Source of the DNA: CAYWVR01 sp964461715
Lineage (GTDB): Bacteria > Planctomycetota > Phycisphaerae > FEN-1346
Direction of reading: 5' to 3'
DNA length: 64,000 nucleotides
NCBI GenBank assembly: GCA_964461715.1
Contig: CAYWVR010000014.1
Location: 18,790-82,789, forward strand
This document shows positions 15,933 through 25,019 of the stretch, one piece after another. Below the pieces are notes generated by a model, which was not told where the DNA came from, did no database searches, and saw nothing but the letters and a program-made list of their open reading frames with translations. Both the position numbers and the translations under genes were made by a program. Each line of letters starts with the position of its first letter. Positions within the stretch are counted from its first letter, which is position 1.

Positions 15933-17303
15933 GTGAGAGACCGACTTGCCGAGGCCCTGAAGAAGGCCGACGCCGATTACTGCGAGATCCGCTTCGAGAC
16001 CGACGACGCCACCCACGTCGCACTCCGCGGGGCGGAGGTCGACCGCGTGACCTCGGGCCGGGCCGAGGGCGGGATCGTCCGGGCGATGGTGCGCGGGGGA
16101 TGGGGCGTCGCGACGTTCGACGCGATCGAGGACCTGGACGCCTACGTCCGGGCCGCCTGCGACAGCGCCCGTCTCGTCGGCTGCGAGACCACCCGTCTCG
16201 GTTCCTCCGACGTCCCGCACGACGTGGAGGTCCGGGCCGCCATGGCCCGCGACTGGCGGGGCGTGCCGCTCGAAGAGAAGCTCGACCTCGTGCAGCGGTA
16301 CAACCGCGTGCTGCTGGAGACGGCCCCGGCGGTGGTGACGACGCGGGTCAGCTACGCTGAGACGTTCCGGACGGTGCACTTCGCCTCGACGCGCGGGGCC
16401 CTCTACACCGAGGAGCGGCCGCGTCTGATCCTCTCGATGTTCGCGACGGCCCGGCGCGATTCGCTGGTGCAGCGGGCCCATGAGAGCGTCTCCTCGGCCA
16501 CCGACTACGGGGCCGTCCTCGACCAGGACGAGGCCGCCGACGCCGCCGCCCGGCGCGCGGCGGCGCTGCTGGACGCGCCGCCGTGCGCGGGCGGCACGAA
16601 GACGGTCATCCTCGACGCGAAGCTCGCCGGTGTCTTCGCCCACGAGGCCTTCGGCCACCTCTCCGAGGCCGACCACCTCCATGAGAACCCCCGCATGCGC
16701 GACCTGATGCACACCGGCCGCGAGGTCGGCGTCAAGGACCTCTCCATCGTCGACGACGGCTCCGTCCCCGCCCTCATCGGCTCGGCCCGTTTCGACGACG
16801 AGGGCACCCCGACCGGCAAGACGTACCTCGTGCGCGAGGGCGTCCTGGTGGGCCACCTCCATTCGCTCGAAACCGCCGGGGCCATGGACGCCGCCCCCAG
16901 CGGAAACGCCCGGGCCATCGGCCGGGGCCACGAGCCCTTGGTGCGCATGACGAACACTTACATCGAGCCGGGCACGGACACATTCGACGGGCTCGTCGCC
17001 GACGTCGACGACGGCGTCTACGCATGCAGCATGCTGGGCGGCCAGACCATGATGGAGATGTTCACCTTCTCGGCCGCCTACGGGTACCGCATCGAGAAGG
17101 GCAAGGTGGGTCCGTTGGTGCGCGACGTCGTCCTGACGGGCAACGTCTTCGAGACGCTCCATCGCATCGACGGATTTGCGGACGACTTCCGGCGGGTCGA
17201 GACGGGGGGCGGGTGCGGCAAAGGGGGCCAGAGCCCGCTGCCCGTGACCGAGGGCAGCCCGCACCTTCGCATCCAGGACGTGGTGATCGGAGGCCGCACG
17301 TGA
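15933..17303 (+). CDS. tldD: Metalloprotease TldD
   Basis: 456 residues from a GTG at 15933 (GAAAGGA upstream; TACAAT at 15894 may be the -10). HEAFGH (about 237-242) is the zinc site of the TldD family, with GGQTMMEMFTFSAAYGYRIEKGKVG and GGGCGKGGQSPLPVTEGSPHLRI near the C-terminus. TldD pairs with TldE to cleave unfolded or modified peptides such as microcins. GTGA overlap with tldE shows translational coupling. Confidence 0.95.
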   Translation: MRDRLAEALKKADADYCEIRFETDDATHVALRGAEVDRVTSGRAEGGIVRAMVRGGWGVATFDAIEDLDAYVRAACDSARLVGCETTRLGSSDVPHDVEVRAAMARDWRGVPLEEKLDLVQRYNRVLLETAPAVVTTRVSYAETFRTVHFASTRGALYTEERPRLILSMFATARRDSLVQRAHESVSSATDYGAVLDQDEAADAAARRAAALLDAPPCAGGTKTVILDAKLAGVFAHEAFGHLSEADHLHENPRMRDLMHTGREVGVKDLSIVDDGSVPALIGSARFDDEGTPTGKTYLVREGVLVGHLHSLETAGAMDAAPSGNARAIGRGHEPLVRMTNTYIEPGTDTFDGLVADVDDGVYACSMLGGQTMMEMFTFSAAYGYRIEKGKVGPLVRDVVLTGNVFETLHRIDGFADDFRRVETGGGCGKGGQSPLPVTEGSPHLRIQDVVIGGRT

Positions 17304-18619
17304 GACACCCCATGATCGACGAGGTCCGCGATCCGATCCGGGTCGCCCTCGATCGGGCTGAGCGCCGGGGAGCCCACGCCCGCCTCCGCTTCGACCAGAC
17401 CGAATCGGCCGCCTGCTCCTTCGAGAACGGCCGCCTGAAGTCCGCCGGGACGCAGCAGGGCATCACGGTCGCCGTCACGGTGCTCGCCGACGGCCGCTTG
17501 GCGACGACGGTCGGGAACGTGCTCGCGGAGCTCGACGAGATGGTCGACCGGGCCCTGGCGCTCGCCAGGCTCGGGAGCGTGGCCCATTTCGACGCCTGGC
17601 CCGCCCCGGGTGAGACGGCCGAGGTGCGGACGTATTTCGAGGCGACGTCGGACCTTTCGCGCGCGGCCCTCATCGAAGGGTGCCAGGCCGTCGTCGATCC
17701 GTTGCGCGCGTACGACGCGGACCTCTACATCGCCGCCGGCGCGGGCCGCAGCGAGAGCGAGGGTCTCCTCCTGACGAGCGGCGGCGTCGAGGCCGAGAAG
17801 CGCGAGACCCTCTGGCACCTCGGCGCCTACGGCCAGCGGACCGAGGACACGGACATGCTCTTTGCGGGCGAGTCGCGGAGCTGGCGCGACGCGGGCGTCC
17901 ATTGGGATCCGGCGGCCCTGGCCGAGGAGACCCTCGAAGATCTCCGCCGGGCTGAGACCCGGGCCGAGCCGCCCGAGGGACGCTGCCAGGCGGTCCTGGC
18001 ACCGTCCATCCTCGGCCGGCTCCTCGGGGCGGTGACCCTCGGGACGAGCGGCCGCAACGTCGCCAAGGGCGAATCGCCCCTGGCCGGCCGCCTGGGCGAG
18101 AGGATCCTCGACCCGACCCTCACGCTCATCGACGATCCGCACCTCGCAGGGGGCCCGGGCTCGACGAAGATCGACGGCGACGGGATCCCCACGCGGCGGA
18201 CGGTCCTCGTCCAGGACGGCGTCCTCGAGCGGTTCCTCTACGACCTCGACTCGGCGGGCCTCGCCGGGACCGAGCCGACGGGCCACGCGGGCTGCCGGCC
18301 GTGGTGCCTGGAAGTGCCGGGGGGCGAGGAAGAGCACGCGGCCCTGATCGCGTCCTTGGGCGACGGCCTCTACGTCAAGCGCCTGATCGGCTTCGGCCAG
18401 TCGAACCTCGCCAACGGCGACTTCTCCGGCAACGTGGCCCTCGGGTACCGGGTGCGCGGCGGGGAGATCGTCGGGCGCGTCAAGAACACGATGATCGCCG
18501 GGAACGTGTACGAGCTGCTGGCCGAGGGCGTGGCCCTGTCGAAGGACCGCGACCCCGTGCGCCGGATGCCCTGGGCCCGGGTCCGGGACCTGAGCGTGAG
18601 CGCCGCGCAAGCCCATTAG
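17300..18619 (+). CDS. tldE: TldE/PmbA family partner of TldD
   Basis: 439 residues from a GTG at 17300 that overlaps the tldD stop, with GGAGG 7 nt before; an ATG at 17312 is possible. TldE has the same fold as TldD without the zinc motif, as here (no HExxxH). Family motifs are GGPGSTKIDGDGIPTRRTVLV, GFGQSNLANGDFSGNV and VKNTMIAGNVYELL. It forms the heterodimeric protease with TldD. No RiPP precursor gene is evident nearby. Confidence 0.93.
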   Translation: MRHPMIDEVRDPIRVALDRAERRGAHARLRFDQTESAACSFENGRLKSAGTQQGITVAVTVLADGRLATTVGNVLAELDEMVDRALALARLGSVAHFDAWPAPGETAEVRTYFEATSDLSRAALIEGCQAVVDPLRAYDADLYIAAGAGRSESEGLLLTSGGVEAEKRETLWHLGAYGQRTEDTDMLFAGESRSWRDAGVHWDPAALAEETLEDLRRAETRAEPPEGRCQAVLAPSILGRLLGAVTLGTSGRNVAKGESPLAGRLGERILDPTLTLIDDPHLAGGPGSTKIDGDGIPTRRTVLVQDGVLERFLYDLDSAGLAGTEPTGHAGCRPWCLEVPGGEEEHAALIASLGDGLYVKRLIGFGQSNLANGDFSGNVALGYRVRGGEIVGRVKNTMIAGNVYELLAEGVALSKDRDPVRRMPWARVRDLSVSAAQAH

Positions 18620-18664
18620 CCGCGAGCCCACGGCGAGCGCTTGCTGTCTTTGGAGAAAGCCAAT

Positions 18665-20008
18665 ATGCCAGACTCTGACACCTCTCCGAACCTCATCTGG
18701 ATCTTCGGCGACCAGCACCGGGGCCAGGCCCTTTCGTGCATGGGCGACCCGAACCTCTCGACGCCGCACCTCGACTCCATGGCCGTCGACGGGATGACGT
18801 TTACGCGGGCGACGGCGGGGTTTCCGCTCTGCTGCCCGTTCCGGGGGTCGCTGGTGACGAGCCGTTATCCGCACCGGGCGGTCGTCGGGCACCTGTACCC
18901 GCTCGACCCGGAGCTTCCGACCGTCGCCCACGCGTTCAAGGCGGGGGGCTACCACACGGTCTACGTCGGCAAGTGGCACCTCGACGGGTTCAAGGAGCGC
19001 GAGGGCCGGGCCGCCATGCACATCGTCCCGCCGGAGCGTCGCGGCGGGTTCGATGAATGGGCGGGCTACGATAACAACAATGCACAGTACGATTCGTGGG
19101 TCCACGGCGGCGCGGGCGACGAGGCCTTCCACTACCGCCTCCCGGGCTACGAGACGGACGGTCTGACGGACCTTCTCATCGACGCCCTTCGCCGCACCAG
19201 CCGCGCCCGGAGCGAGGGCCGCGGAAAGCCCCTCTTCGCCGTCCTCTCGGTCCAGCCCCCGCACGATCCGTACCTCGCGCCGCCGGAGTTCATGGCCCGC
19301 CACCGGCCCGCCAACGTCCGGCTCCGCCCGAACGTGCCGCCCATCGCCCGCATTGAGGCGCAGTCCCGCCGCGAACTCGCGGGCTACTACGCCCAGATCG
19401 AGAACCTCGATTGGAACGTCGGCCGCATCCGGCACGCCTTGGTCGAGACGGGCCTCGACCGCGATACGTACCTCGTCTTCTTCAGCGATCACGGCGACCA
19501 GCACGGCTCGCACGGGTTCACGCGGAAGATGTGCCCGTACGCCGAGTCGGTCGGCATCCCCATGATCATCTCGGGCGGCCCCTCGCGCTACGCCATGAAG
19601 ACCGGTCGCACGGACGTCCCGATGAACCACGTGGATATCGCCCCCACGAGCCTGGGCTTGGCGGGCCTGGAGGTGCCGGCGTGGATGGAGGGGGCGGACC
19701 TCTCGGGGTGCGTCCTGAAGGGCCGCGACGTGCCCGACGTCGACTCGGCGTACATGCAGGTGGTCGAGCCGACGTACCACAGCCCGAGCATCGGGGCGAA
19801 GTGGCGGGGGATCGTGACCCGGGACGGGTGGAAATACGTGTGCCTCCCAGGGACCCCCTGGATGATGTTCAACACGGAGGAGGACCCCTACGAGCTCCAC
19901 AACATGGCCCTCGTCGAGCGGTACCGGGCCCAGCGCAAGCGCCTGAACGTCCGCCTGCGCCGCTGGGTCGAGGAGACCGGCGACGAGTTCGACCTGCCCG
20001 ACGTCTGA
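18665..20008 (+). CDS. Formylglycine-dependent sulfatase
   Basis: 447 residues from the ATG at 18665 (GGAG upstream). Arylsulfatase/alkaline-phosphatase fold: metal-site LIWIFGDQHRG near the N-terminus, the CxPxR signature CCPFR at 56-60 followed by GSLVTSRYPH (Cys56 would be oxidised to formylglycine), YVGKWHLDG and VFFSDHGDQHGSHG. No signal peptide is apparent, which is unusual for planctomycete sulfatases. The substrate is a sulfate ester or related phosphonate; not predictable. No sulfatase-maturating enzyme is obviously linked. Confidence 0.92.
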   Translation: MPDSDTSPNLIWIFGDQHRGQALSCMGDPNLSTPHLDSMAVDGMTFTRATAGFPLCCPFRGSLVTSRYPHRAVVGHLYPLDPELPTVAHAFKAGGYHTVYVGKWHLDGFKEREGRAAMHIVPPERRGGFDEWAGYDNNNAQYDSWVHGGAGDEAFHYRLPGYETDGLTDLLIDALRRTSRARSEGRGKPLFAVLSVQPPHDPYLAPPEFMARHRPANVRLRPNVPPIARIEAQSRRELAGYYAQIENLDWNVGRIRHALVETGLDRDTYLVFFSDHGDQHGSHGFTRKMCPYAESVGIPMIISGGPSRYAMKTGRTDVPMNHVDIAPTSLGLAGLEVPAWMEGADLSGCVLKGRDVPDVDSAYMQVVEPTYHSPSIGAKWRGIVTRDGWKYVCLPGTPWMMFNTEEDPYELHNMALVERYRAQRKRLNVRLRRWVEETGDEFDLPDV

Positions 20009-20020
20009 CGGCCCCTCGAC

Positions 20021-20386
20021 ATGCGCCCTCTGCGCTTTCTCATCACGTCGATAGTCTTCCTGGCCGGGGCCATCGGGAAAGGCCTCATCGGCCCGAACCG
20101 AAGCGCCGTCCGCGAGGCGGCGTTCGTCTCCCTCGTGCCGGAGTACTTCGAGCAGGTACGCGGCACGAGCGCGACGACAGGGACGCTGATCCTGACGGTC
20201 CACCTTCTGGGCCTCGTGGCGGGACGGTTCGCGTCGGCTTTCTGGGGCGGGCGACTCTCGAACGCCGCGGTCATCGGCCCGTGCCTGGCGTCGGGGGCGT
20301 TCGTCGTGCCGGGGGTGCTGGCGCTCTTCGGCGTCTGCTTCTTCGGGGCGAGGTCACTTAAGTGCATGCGTGAGCCGCGAATGTAA
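20021..20386 (+). pseudogene. Decayed MFS transporter, internally deleted paralogue
   Basis: 121 codons. The first about 30 (FLAGAIGKGLIGPNRSAVREAA) match the start of the neighbouring MFS gene (FLAGALRSGLLGPNRSAIRAA); it then jumps in frame to a segment equal to residues about 215-300 of the neighbour (LVPEYFEQVRGTSATTGT, versus LLPEYFELARGMSAQAGT) and ends early. About half of the membrane helices are missing, so it cannot be a working carrier. A relic of a tandem duplication. Confidence 0.75.
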
Positions 20387-20479
20387 TTTCGCGGGCCCGC
20401 GTGGCCGCTAGCCATGCGTCGGATGCCATGCGGACGCGACCGCGATGTCACGATCGCGGCTCCTGTGTTGAGGATGGGT

Positions 20480-21655
20480 ATGCGAGCCTTGCATCTCATC
20501 GTCCTCGGCTGGATGTTCCTCGCGGGGGCGCTGCGGTCGGGCCTCCTGGGGCCGAACCGAAGCGCGATCCGGGCGGCGTACGGCCTCTCGGAGACCGAGT
20601 TCGGGGCGGCGGTGGCCCTGGTGCAGATCGGGGCGAGCGCGGCGGCGCTTCTCGGGGCGCGGGCGCTCCTGGCCCGGTGGACAAGCGTCCGGGTCATGGT
20701 CCTCGCCCTCGTGGTCGCGGCCGCGGGGTTCGCGGTCGTCGGCTCCGTGCCGCGCATCGAGGGGTTCGTCGCGGGATGGGGTCTCGTGATGGTCGCCTTC
20801 GTCCTGGGGAGCGTCTCCAACAACATCAGCATGGACCTCTGGCCGCGCGACCCGCGGCGCGGGGTCATCGTCCTTCACACCTCGAACGGGGCAGGCAAGA
20901 TCGCCGGGGCCCTCGTCTCGGCGGCGTGGCTGGCGGTCGGGTGGCGGCTCTCGTTCGCGACGTTCGCCGCGGGGACGGCCGTCCTGGCCGCCGTCTTCGT
21001 CGCGTGGTACCGGGCCGCCGGGGCGCCCGTCCCCTCGGCTGCGCCGGCACCCATGAGGCACGCCCCGCGGCGGGACGTCCTGAGGCGGCCCATCTACTGG
21101 ATGATCCTCGCGGGGTTCGGCCTCGCCTCCGGCTCCGAGGCCGTCGTCGCCACGCTCCTGCCGGAGTACTTTGAGCTCGCGCGCGGTATGAGCGCGCAGG
21201 CGGGGACCGGGTTGCTGCTCGTGCACTTCACGGGGATCCTGGCCGGGCGGCTCATTGCCTCGGCCGTGGGGCGGCGGGTGACGAGCGCGGCCCTCATCGC
21301 GAGCGGCGTGGCGGCGGGAGCCATGATCGTCCCGGTGCTCCTGGTGGAGGAGCTGGCGGCGGCGGGGGTGTGCGTCTTCCTGCTGGGTCTGGCGTTCGCG
21401 AGCCTCTGGCCGACGTTCTACGCCCGGGCCGCCCGCCACCTGCCGCACGATCGCGACATGCTCGCCTACGGGAGCTACCTCGGGTCGAACCTGGGGGTGG
21501 CCGTGGCGATCCTCGCCTCCAGCCGGCTGGCCGATTCGGATCTGGCGGCGGGCCTGGCGTTCGGGCCGCTTTTGCTGGCGGCGTTCGGCGTGCTTTACTT
21601 CGCCACGCCCCTCGGCTGGCCGCCTACTCCGCCTTTTCGCCGAGCATCTCCTTGA
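20480..21655 (+). CDS. Major facilitator superfamily transporter
   Basis: 391 residues with about twelve hydrophobic segments. Start at 20480 (GAGG 6 nt upstream) aligns with the start of the decayed paralogue. GPNRSAIRAAYGLSETEFG in the first loop and NNISMDLWPRDPRRGVIVLHTSNGAGKIAGAL in the middle resemble sugar-type MFS carriers. It follows the sulfatase and could import a desulfated product, but this is inference. The 3' end overlaps the convergent hydrolase gene by 32 nt. Confidence 0.87.
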   Translation: MRALHLIVLGWMFLAGALRSGLLGPNRSAIRAAYGLSETEFGAAVALVQIGASAAALLGARALLARWTSVRVMVLALVVAAAGFAVVGSVPRIEGFVAGWGLVMVAFVLGSVSNNISMDLWPRDPRRGVIVLHTSNGAGKIAGALVSAAWLAVGWRLSFATFAAGTAVLAAVFVAWYRAAGAPVPSAAPAPMRHAPRRDVLRRPIYWMILAGFGLASGSEAVVATLLPEYFELARGMSAQAGTGLLLVHFTGILAGRLIASAVGRRVTSAALIASGVAAGAMIVPVLLVEELAAAGVCVFLLGLAFASLWPTFYARAARHLPHDRDMLAYGSYLGSNLGVAVAILASSRLADSDLAAGLAFGPLLLAAFGVLYFATPLGWPPTPPFRRASP

Positions 21656-22373
21656 GGACTGGCTTCATCGCCTCGGCCCAGACGTGGTACCCCTCCTCGG
21701 AGAGGTGGAGCATATCGCCGGCCATGAGCTCGGGATCGATCGTGCCGTCGACGCGGATAAACCGGACCGCGAGGTCGAGGTACCGGACGCCCTCCCGCTC
21801 GGCCTCCACCTCTCCCAGCCGCGCGTTCGTCTCCCGGATAGTGGCGGCGATCCACGGGTACGACGGCTGGCGCGGCAGGATCGAGAGCAGGAGGACCCAG
21901 GCCCCCGGCACCTTCTCCTCGATCAGGTCGAGGATCGCCTCGACGCCGGCGGCGACGGCCTCGGGCGGCATGCGGGTGGGCCCGCTCTTCAGGTTATTCG
22001 TCCCGATCATGAGGACGACGACCTCCGGCGCCAGGCCCTCCAGCTCCCCGCTTTCGAGACGCCAGAGGACATGCTGGGTCTGGTCGGCGGAGATGCCGAA
22101 GTTGGCGGCCCCGAGGGGGGCGAGGCGTTCCTTCCAGACCTCGGTGCCCCGCGACCGCCACTCGTCGGTGATGGAGTCGCCGATGAAGAGGACGCGCACG
22201 TTTCCCTCCTCGGCCCGCGCGAGGTTCCGGGCGTGGCCCGCGACATAGCACGGATCGAAGCGGCGGGTCGGGGTGGTGGCGGCGGCCCGGGCCGCCGCCA
22301 CGTCCTGCGACGGCCCGCACCCGGCGCTCGCCGCCAGCACCGCGAGCAGCGCGATTGAAAGCCCACGTTTCAT
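21624..22373 (-). CDS. SGNH/GDSL hydrolase lipoprotein
   Basis: 249 residues. Lipobox LAASAGC (Cys19). Block I IGDSITDEW (Ser67), block II GISADQTQHVLWRL, block III IGTNNL and block V DMLHLSEEGYHVWA with the catalytic Asp and His. It resembles platelet-activating-factor acetylhydrolase-like esterases, which remove acetyl or acyl groups, often from polysaccharides. Probably tethered outside the inner or outer membrane. Convergent with the MFS gene. Confidence 0.92.
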   Translation of the reverse strand: MKRGLSIALLAVLAASAGCGPSQDVAAARAAATTPTRRFDPCYVAGHARNLARAEEGNVRVLFIGDSITDEWRSRGTEVWKERLAPLGAANFGISADQTQHVLWRLESGELEGLAPEVVVLMIGTNNLKSGPTRMPPEAVAAGVEAILDLIEEKVPGAWVLLLSILPRQPSYPWIAATIRETNARLGEVEAEREGVRYLDLAVRFIRVDGTIDPELMAGDMLHLSEEGYHVWAEAMKPVLKEMLGEKAE

Positions 22374-22497
22374 CGAGGCGTCTCCCACTGTAGGACAAGG
22401 CGCAGGCCCTCGGCTGTCCCCCCCCGGCCCGCGCCGTCCCGCTCGCCGCGAGCAGGACGAGCGCGGCGGGCCCCGTGCCTCGCCTCGAGCGTCTCAT
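22370..22497 (-). pseudogene. Short signal-peptide ORF, frame broken in a G8 run
   Basis: From an ATG at 22497: a signal peptide (MRRSRRGTGPAALVLLAAS...), then a run of eight G. With nine G the frame would continue TAEGLRLVLQWETPR and stop in an ATGA overlap with the hydrolase gene. The product would be only 42 residues, so it may be a leftover of a longer gene. Low certainty. Confidence 0.25.
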
Positions 22498-22576
22498 GGT
22501 CTCCCATCATGCTCCATCGTCCCCCGGCATGCAACCCCGCCGCGGGCCGGGCGGGGCGGCGAAACGCGCGTCCGGC

Positions 22577-22606
22577 TTGACGCACCCGCCGCCGGCCGTC
22601 TACGAT
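22577..22606 (+). promoter_or_regulatory. Predicted promoter of the glycosyltransferase operon
   Basis: TTGACG at 22577-22582, 18-nt spacer, TACGAT at 22601-22606. The -10 overlaps an in-frame ATG at 22605, which argues that translation starts downstream at the GTG at 22632. Confidence 0.5.
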
Positions 22607-22631
22607 GGCCTTGGATTCGGAGACGGAAGCC

Positions 22632-23342
22632 GTGCGGACGCTGATCGCCATCCCGGTCTACAACGAGGCGGACCACCTCGAGCGCGTCATCGGAGAGGTT
22701 GTCCGCTACTCGCCCGAGGTTCTCGCCGTCGACGACGGGTCGACCGACGGGTCGGCGGCCATCCTCGATGCTTATCCTTTCGTCGAGGTCCACCACCACG
22801 ACACGAACGAGGGCTACGGGCAGAGCCTCATCGACGCCTTCGACATCGCGGCCCGGCGGGGCTTCGACTGGGTCGTTACCCTCGACGCCGACGAGCAACA
22901 CGACCCCGCCACCATCCACGTCTTCCTCGACCAGGCCGCCTGCGGCGACGTGGACGTGCTGAGCGGGTCGCGGTACCTGCCGGAGAGCCTCCAGAAGTCG
23001 CCCGTGCCCGAGGAGCGGCGGAGCGTGAACGTCCTCGTGAGCCACGTCCTCGCCCGCCTGACGCCCTATCGCCTGACCGACGCGTTCTGCGGCTTCAAGG
23101 CGTGCCGAGTGGCGGCGATCGCGCGGCTGGAGCTTACGGAGACTGGCTACGCGTTCCCGCTCCAGTTCTGGCTCCAGGTGGCGGCGGCGGGCCTTCGGGT
23201 CCGCGAGGTGCCCATTACGCTCGTCTACGTCGACCCGTCCCGCACCTTCGGGGGCGGGCTGGACGATCCGCGCATGCGGCTCCGCCATTACCTCGACGTC
23301 CTGGACCGCGAGGCCACCGCCGTCGGAAAGGGGACGGCATGA
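22632..23342 (+). CDS. Family 2 glycosyltransferase (polyprenyl-phosphate sugar synthase-like)
   Basis: 236 residues from a GTG at 22632 (GGAGACGGAAG upstream). GT-A fold: IAIPVYNEADHL, VDDGSTDGSAAIL, LDADEQHDP (metal-binding DxD), SGSRYLPES and TDAFCGFKACR. It resembles dolichol-phosphate mannose/glucose synthase-like cytoplasmic enzymes and has no C-terminal membrane segments. An ATG at 22605 is the alternative start. The stop overlaps the next start (ATGA), so it is translationally coupled to the uncharacterised protein. Confidence 0.88.
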   Translation: MRTLIAIPVYNEADHLERVIGEVVRYSPEVLAVDDGSTDGSAAILDAYPFVEVHHHDTNEGYGQSLIDAFDIAARRGFDWVVTLDADEQHDPATIHVFLDQAACGDVDVLSGSRYLPESLQKSPVPEERRSVNVLVSHVLARLTPYRLTDAFCGFKACRVAAIARLELTETGYAFPLQFWLQVAAAGLRVREVPITLVYVDPSRTFGGGLDDPRMRLRHYLDVLDREATAVGKGTA

Positions 23343-25009
23343 GCCCCATCGAGCGCCGCCACTGGTCCGTGCCGCGCACCGATCGGACGGCCTACATCGA
23401 GCCGGAGCCCGCCGCCCAGCCGGACCTGGTGCAGCGGAACCGGGCGCTACTGGATTCGTACGGTTTTGACCTCGCGGGCCGCCCGTTCCGCAAGTTCCGC
23501 GCCGAGGCGCGGGCCGAGGCGGTGACCCTGGCCCGGGCGTACACGGCGCGGCTGGACGTCCCCGTGCCCGCGTGGTCGGAGCCGCAGCCGCTGGTCCTCG
23601 TCGGGCACCAGCCGCCGCCCTACCATCCCGGCGTCTGGATCAAGAACTTCCTGGCGGGGGCCCTGGCCGAGGCGTCCGGGGGGGCGGCGGTGAACCTGAA
23701 CGTCGACAACGACGAGGCCCACGCCCAGGCCTTCCGCCTCCCCACCCGCGACCTGACGTGCCGCATGGGCGGCGACGAGGTCCGCGAGGCCCGGATCGAG
23801 TTCGCCCCACATGCGGGGGGCGTGCCCTTCGAGGAGCAGTCGCCCGAGGCGCTGCGGGCCGAGGCGGTCCACAACGCCCTGGAGGCGGCCCCGTCGGCGG
23901 AGATCGCGCAGGCGCTGCGTCGGTGCTGGATGCGCCTCGTCGAGGCCGTGCCGCGCGCCCGGTGCCTGGGCGAGGCCTTCATCGCGGCCCGGCGGAACCT
24001 GGAGGAGGACGTGGGTCTAGGGAACCTGGAGTTGGGGGTGTCGGACCTCGCGGACGGGGACTCGTTCCGGCGGTTCGTGGCGGCGATGCTCGCCGACCGG
24101 GAGCGGCTGTTCGAGGCGTACAACGGGGCCTTGGCCGAGTATCGAGACGTCTATGATGAGGAGAACGCCGCCCAGCCACTGCCGGACCTCGTACGCGAAG
24201 AGGGCCGCATGGAGATGCCCTGGTGGGTGTGGCGCGCGGGTGGGCGGCGTGAGCGGCTCTGGGTGCGGCCGATGGAGGCGGGGAGCCTGGTCCTGGAATG
24301 CGACCACACGGTTGTCGGGCGGGTGACGGTCGAGCAGCTCGCCGACCCGGAGGCCGGGGCCGCCGCCCTCGGCGACCTTCGCCGCGCGGGCTGGAAGATC
24401 CGGCCGCGGGCCCTCTCGACGACGCTCTTTTGCCGCCTTTTTCTGGGCGACGTCTTCATCCACGGCCTCGGCGGGGCCCTCTACGACCAGGTCACGGATG
24501 CGATGATCGAGCGGCTCTTCGGCGTGGAGCCGCCGTCGCTCGTCCTGGCGTCATGCACGGTCCATCTGCCGCTCGAGACGTATCCCTCGACGGAGGCGGA
24601 CCTTCGGCAGGCCCGGCGGGCGGTGCGCGACTGGCGCTACAATCCCGACCGCGTGATGGACGAGGCCCACCGCACGGCGCCGGAGGTCGAGCGGCTCGTC
24701 GAGGAGAAATGGCAATGCATCCGACGAAACGATGCGAATCCGCGGCCGCCCGCCCGGGAGCGGCGGCGGCTGTGGCAGCGGATCCGCGAGATCAACGGCC
24801 GCCTGGCGATGCTCGCGCCCGGCGAGGCCGACGCCGCCCGCCACCGGATCAAGCGCGTCCGCCGCGAACTGGACTATAACGCCATCCTCACCGGCCGCGA
24901 GTACCCGTTTTGTCTGTATCCCACGGACCTCCTCGTGGAGTTTTACCGGGAGGCCGTGCGGATGCCGGCCAAGGCGTGCAAGGAGGGCCAAGCCTCTCCT
25001 GGTATTTAG
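23339..25009 (+). CDS. Conserved-looking protein of unknown function, possibly BshC-like N-terminus
   Basis: 556 residues, no signal peptide or membrane segment. Notable motifs are VLVGHQPPPYHPGVWIKNFL (about 84-103) followed by NLNVDNDEAHAQ, a later RPRALSTTLFCRLFLGDVFIHGLGGALYDQ and a charged, probably coiled-coil stretch (about 460-520). The GHQ...HPGV..KN pattern recalls the N-terminus of the cysteine ligase BshC, but overall similarity is uncertain. ATGA overlap with the glycosyltransferase; the isomerase follows 10 nt later. The job may be in sugar or cofactor metabolism. Confidence 0.7.
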   Translation: MSPIERRHWSVPRTDRTAYIEPEPAAQPDLVQRNRALLDSYGFDLAGRPFRKFRAEARAEAVTLARAYTARLDVPVPAWSEPQPLVLVGHQPPPYHPGVWIKNFLAGALAEASGGAAVNLNVDNDEAHAQAFRLPTRDLTCRMGGDEVREARIEFAPHAGGVPFEEQSPEALRAEAVHNALEAAPSAEIAQALRRCWMRLVEAVPRARCLGEAFIAARRNLEEDVGLGNLELGVSDLADGDSFRRFVAAMLADRERLFEAYNGALAEYRDVYDEENAAQPLPDLVREEGRMEMPWWVWRAGGRRERLWVRPMEAGSLVLECDHTVVGRVTVEQLADPEAGAAALGDLRRAGWKIRPRALSTTLFCRLFLGDVFIHGLGGALYDQVTDAMIERLFGVEPPSLVLASCTVHLPLETYPSTEADLRQARRAVRDWRYNPDRVMDEAHRTAPEVERLVEEKWQCIRRNDANPRPPARERRRLWQRIREINGRLAMLAPGEADAARHRIKRVRRELDYNAILTGREYPFCLYPTDLLVEFYREAVRMPAKACKEGQASPGI

Positions 25010-25019
25010 GGATACATAT

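Noticed and set aside
17078..20203. A 1041-codon open frame on the minus strand
   Set aside because: It lies antisense to tldE and the sulfatase, has no ribosome site and an Arg/Val/Asp-rich composition typical of GC-driven shadow frames.
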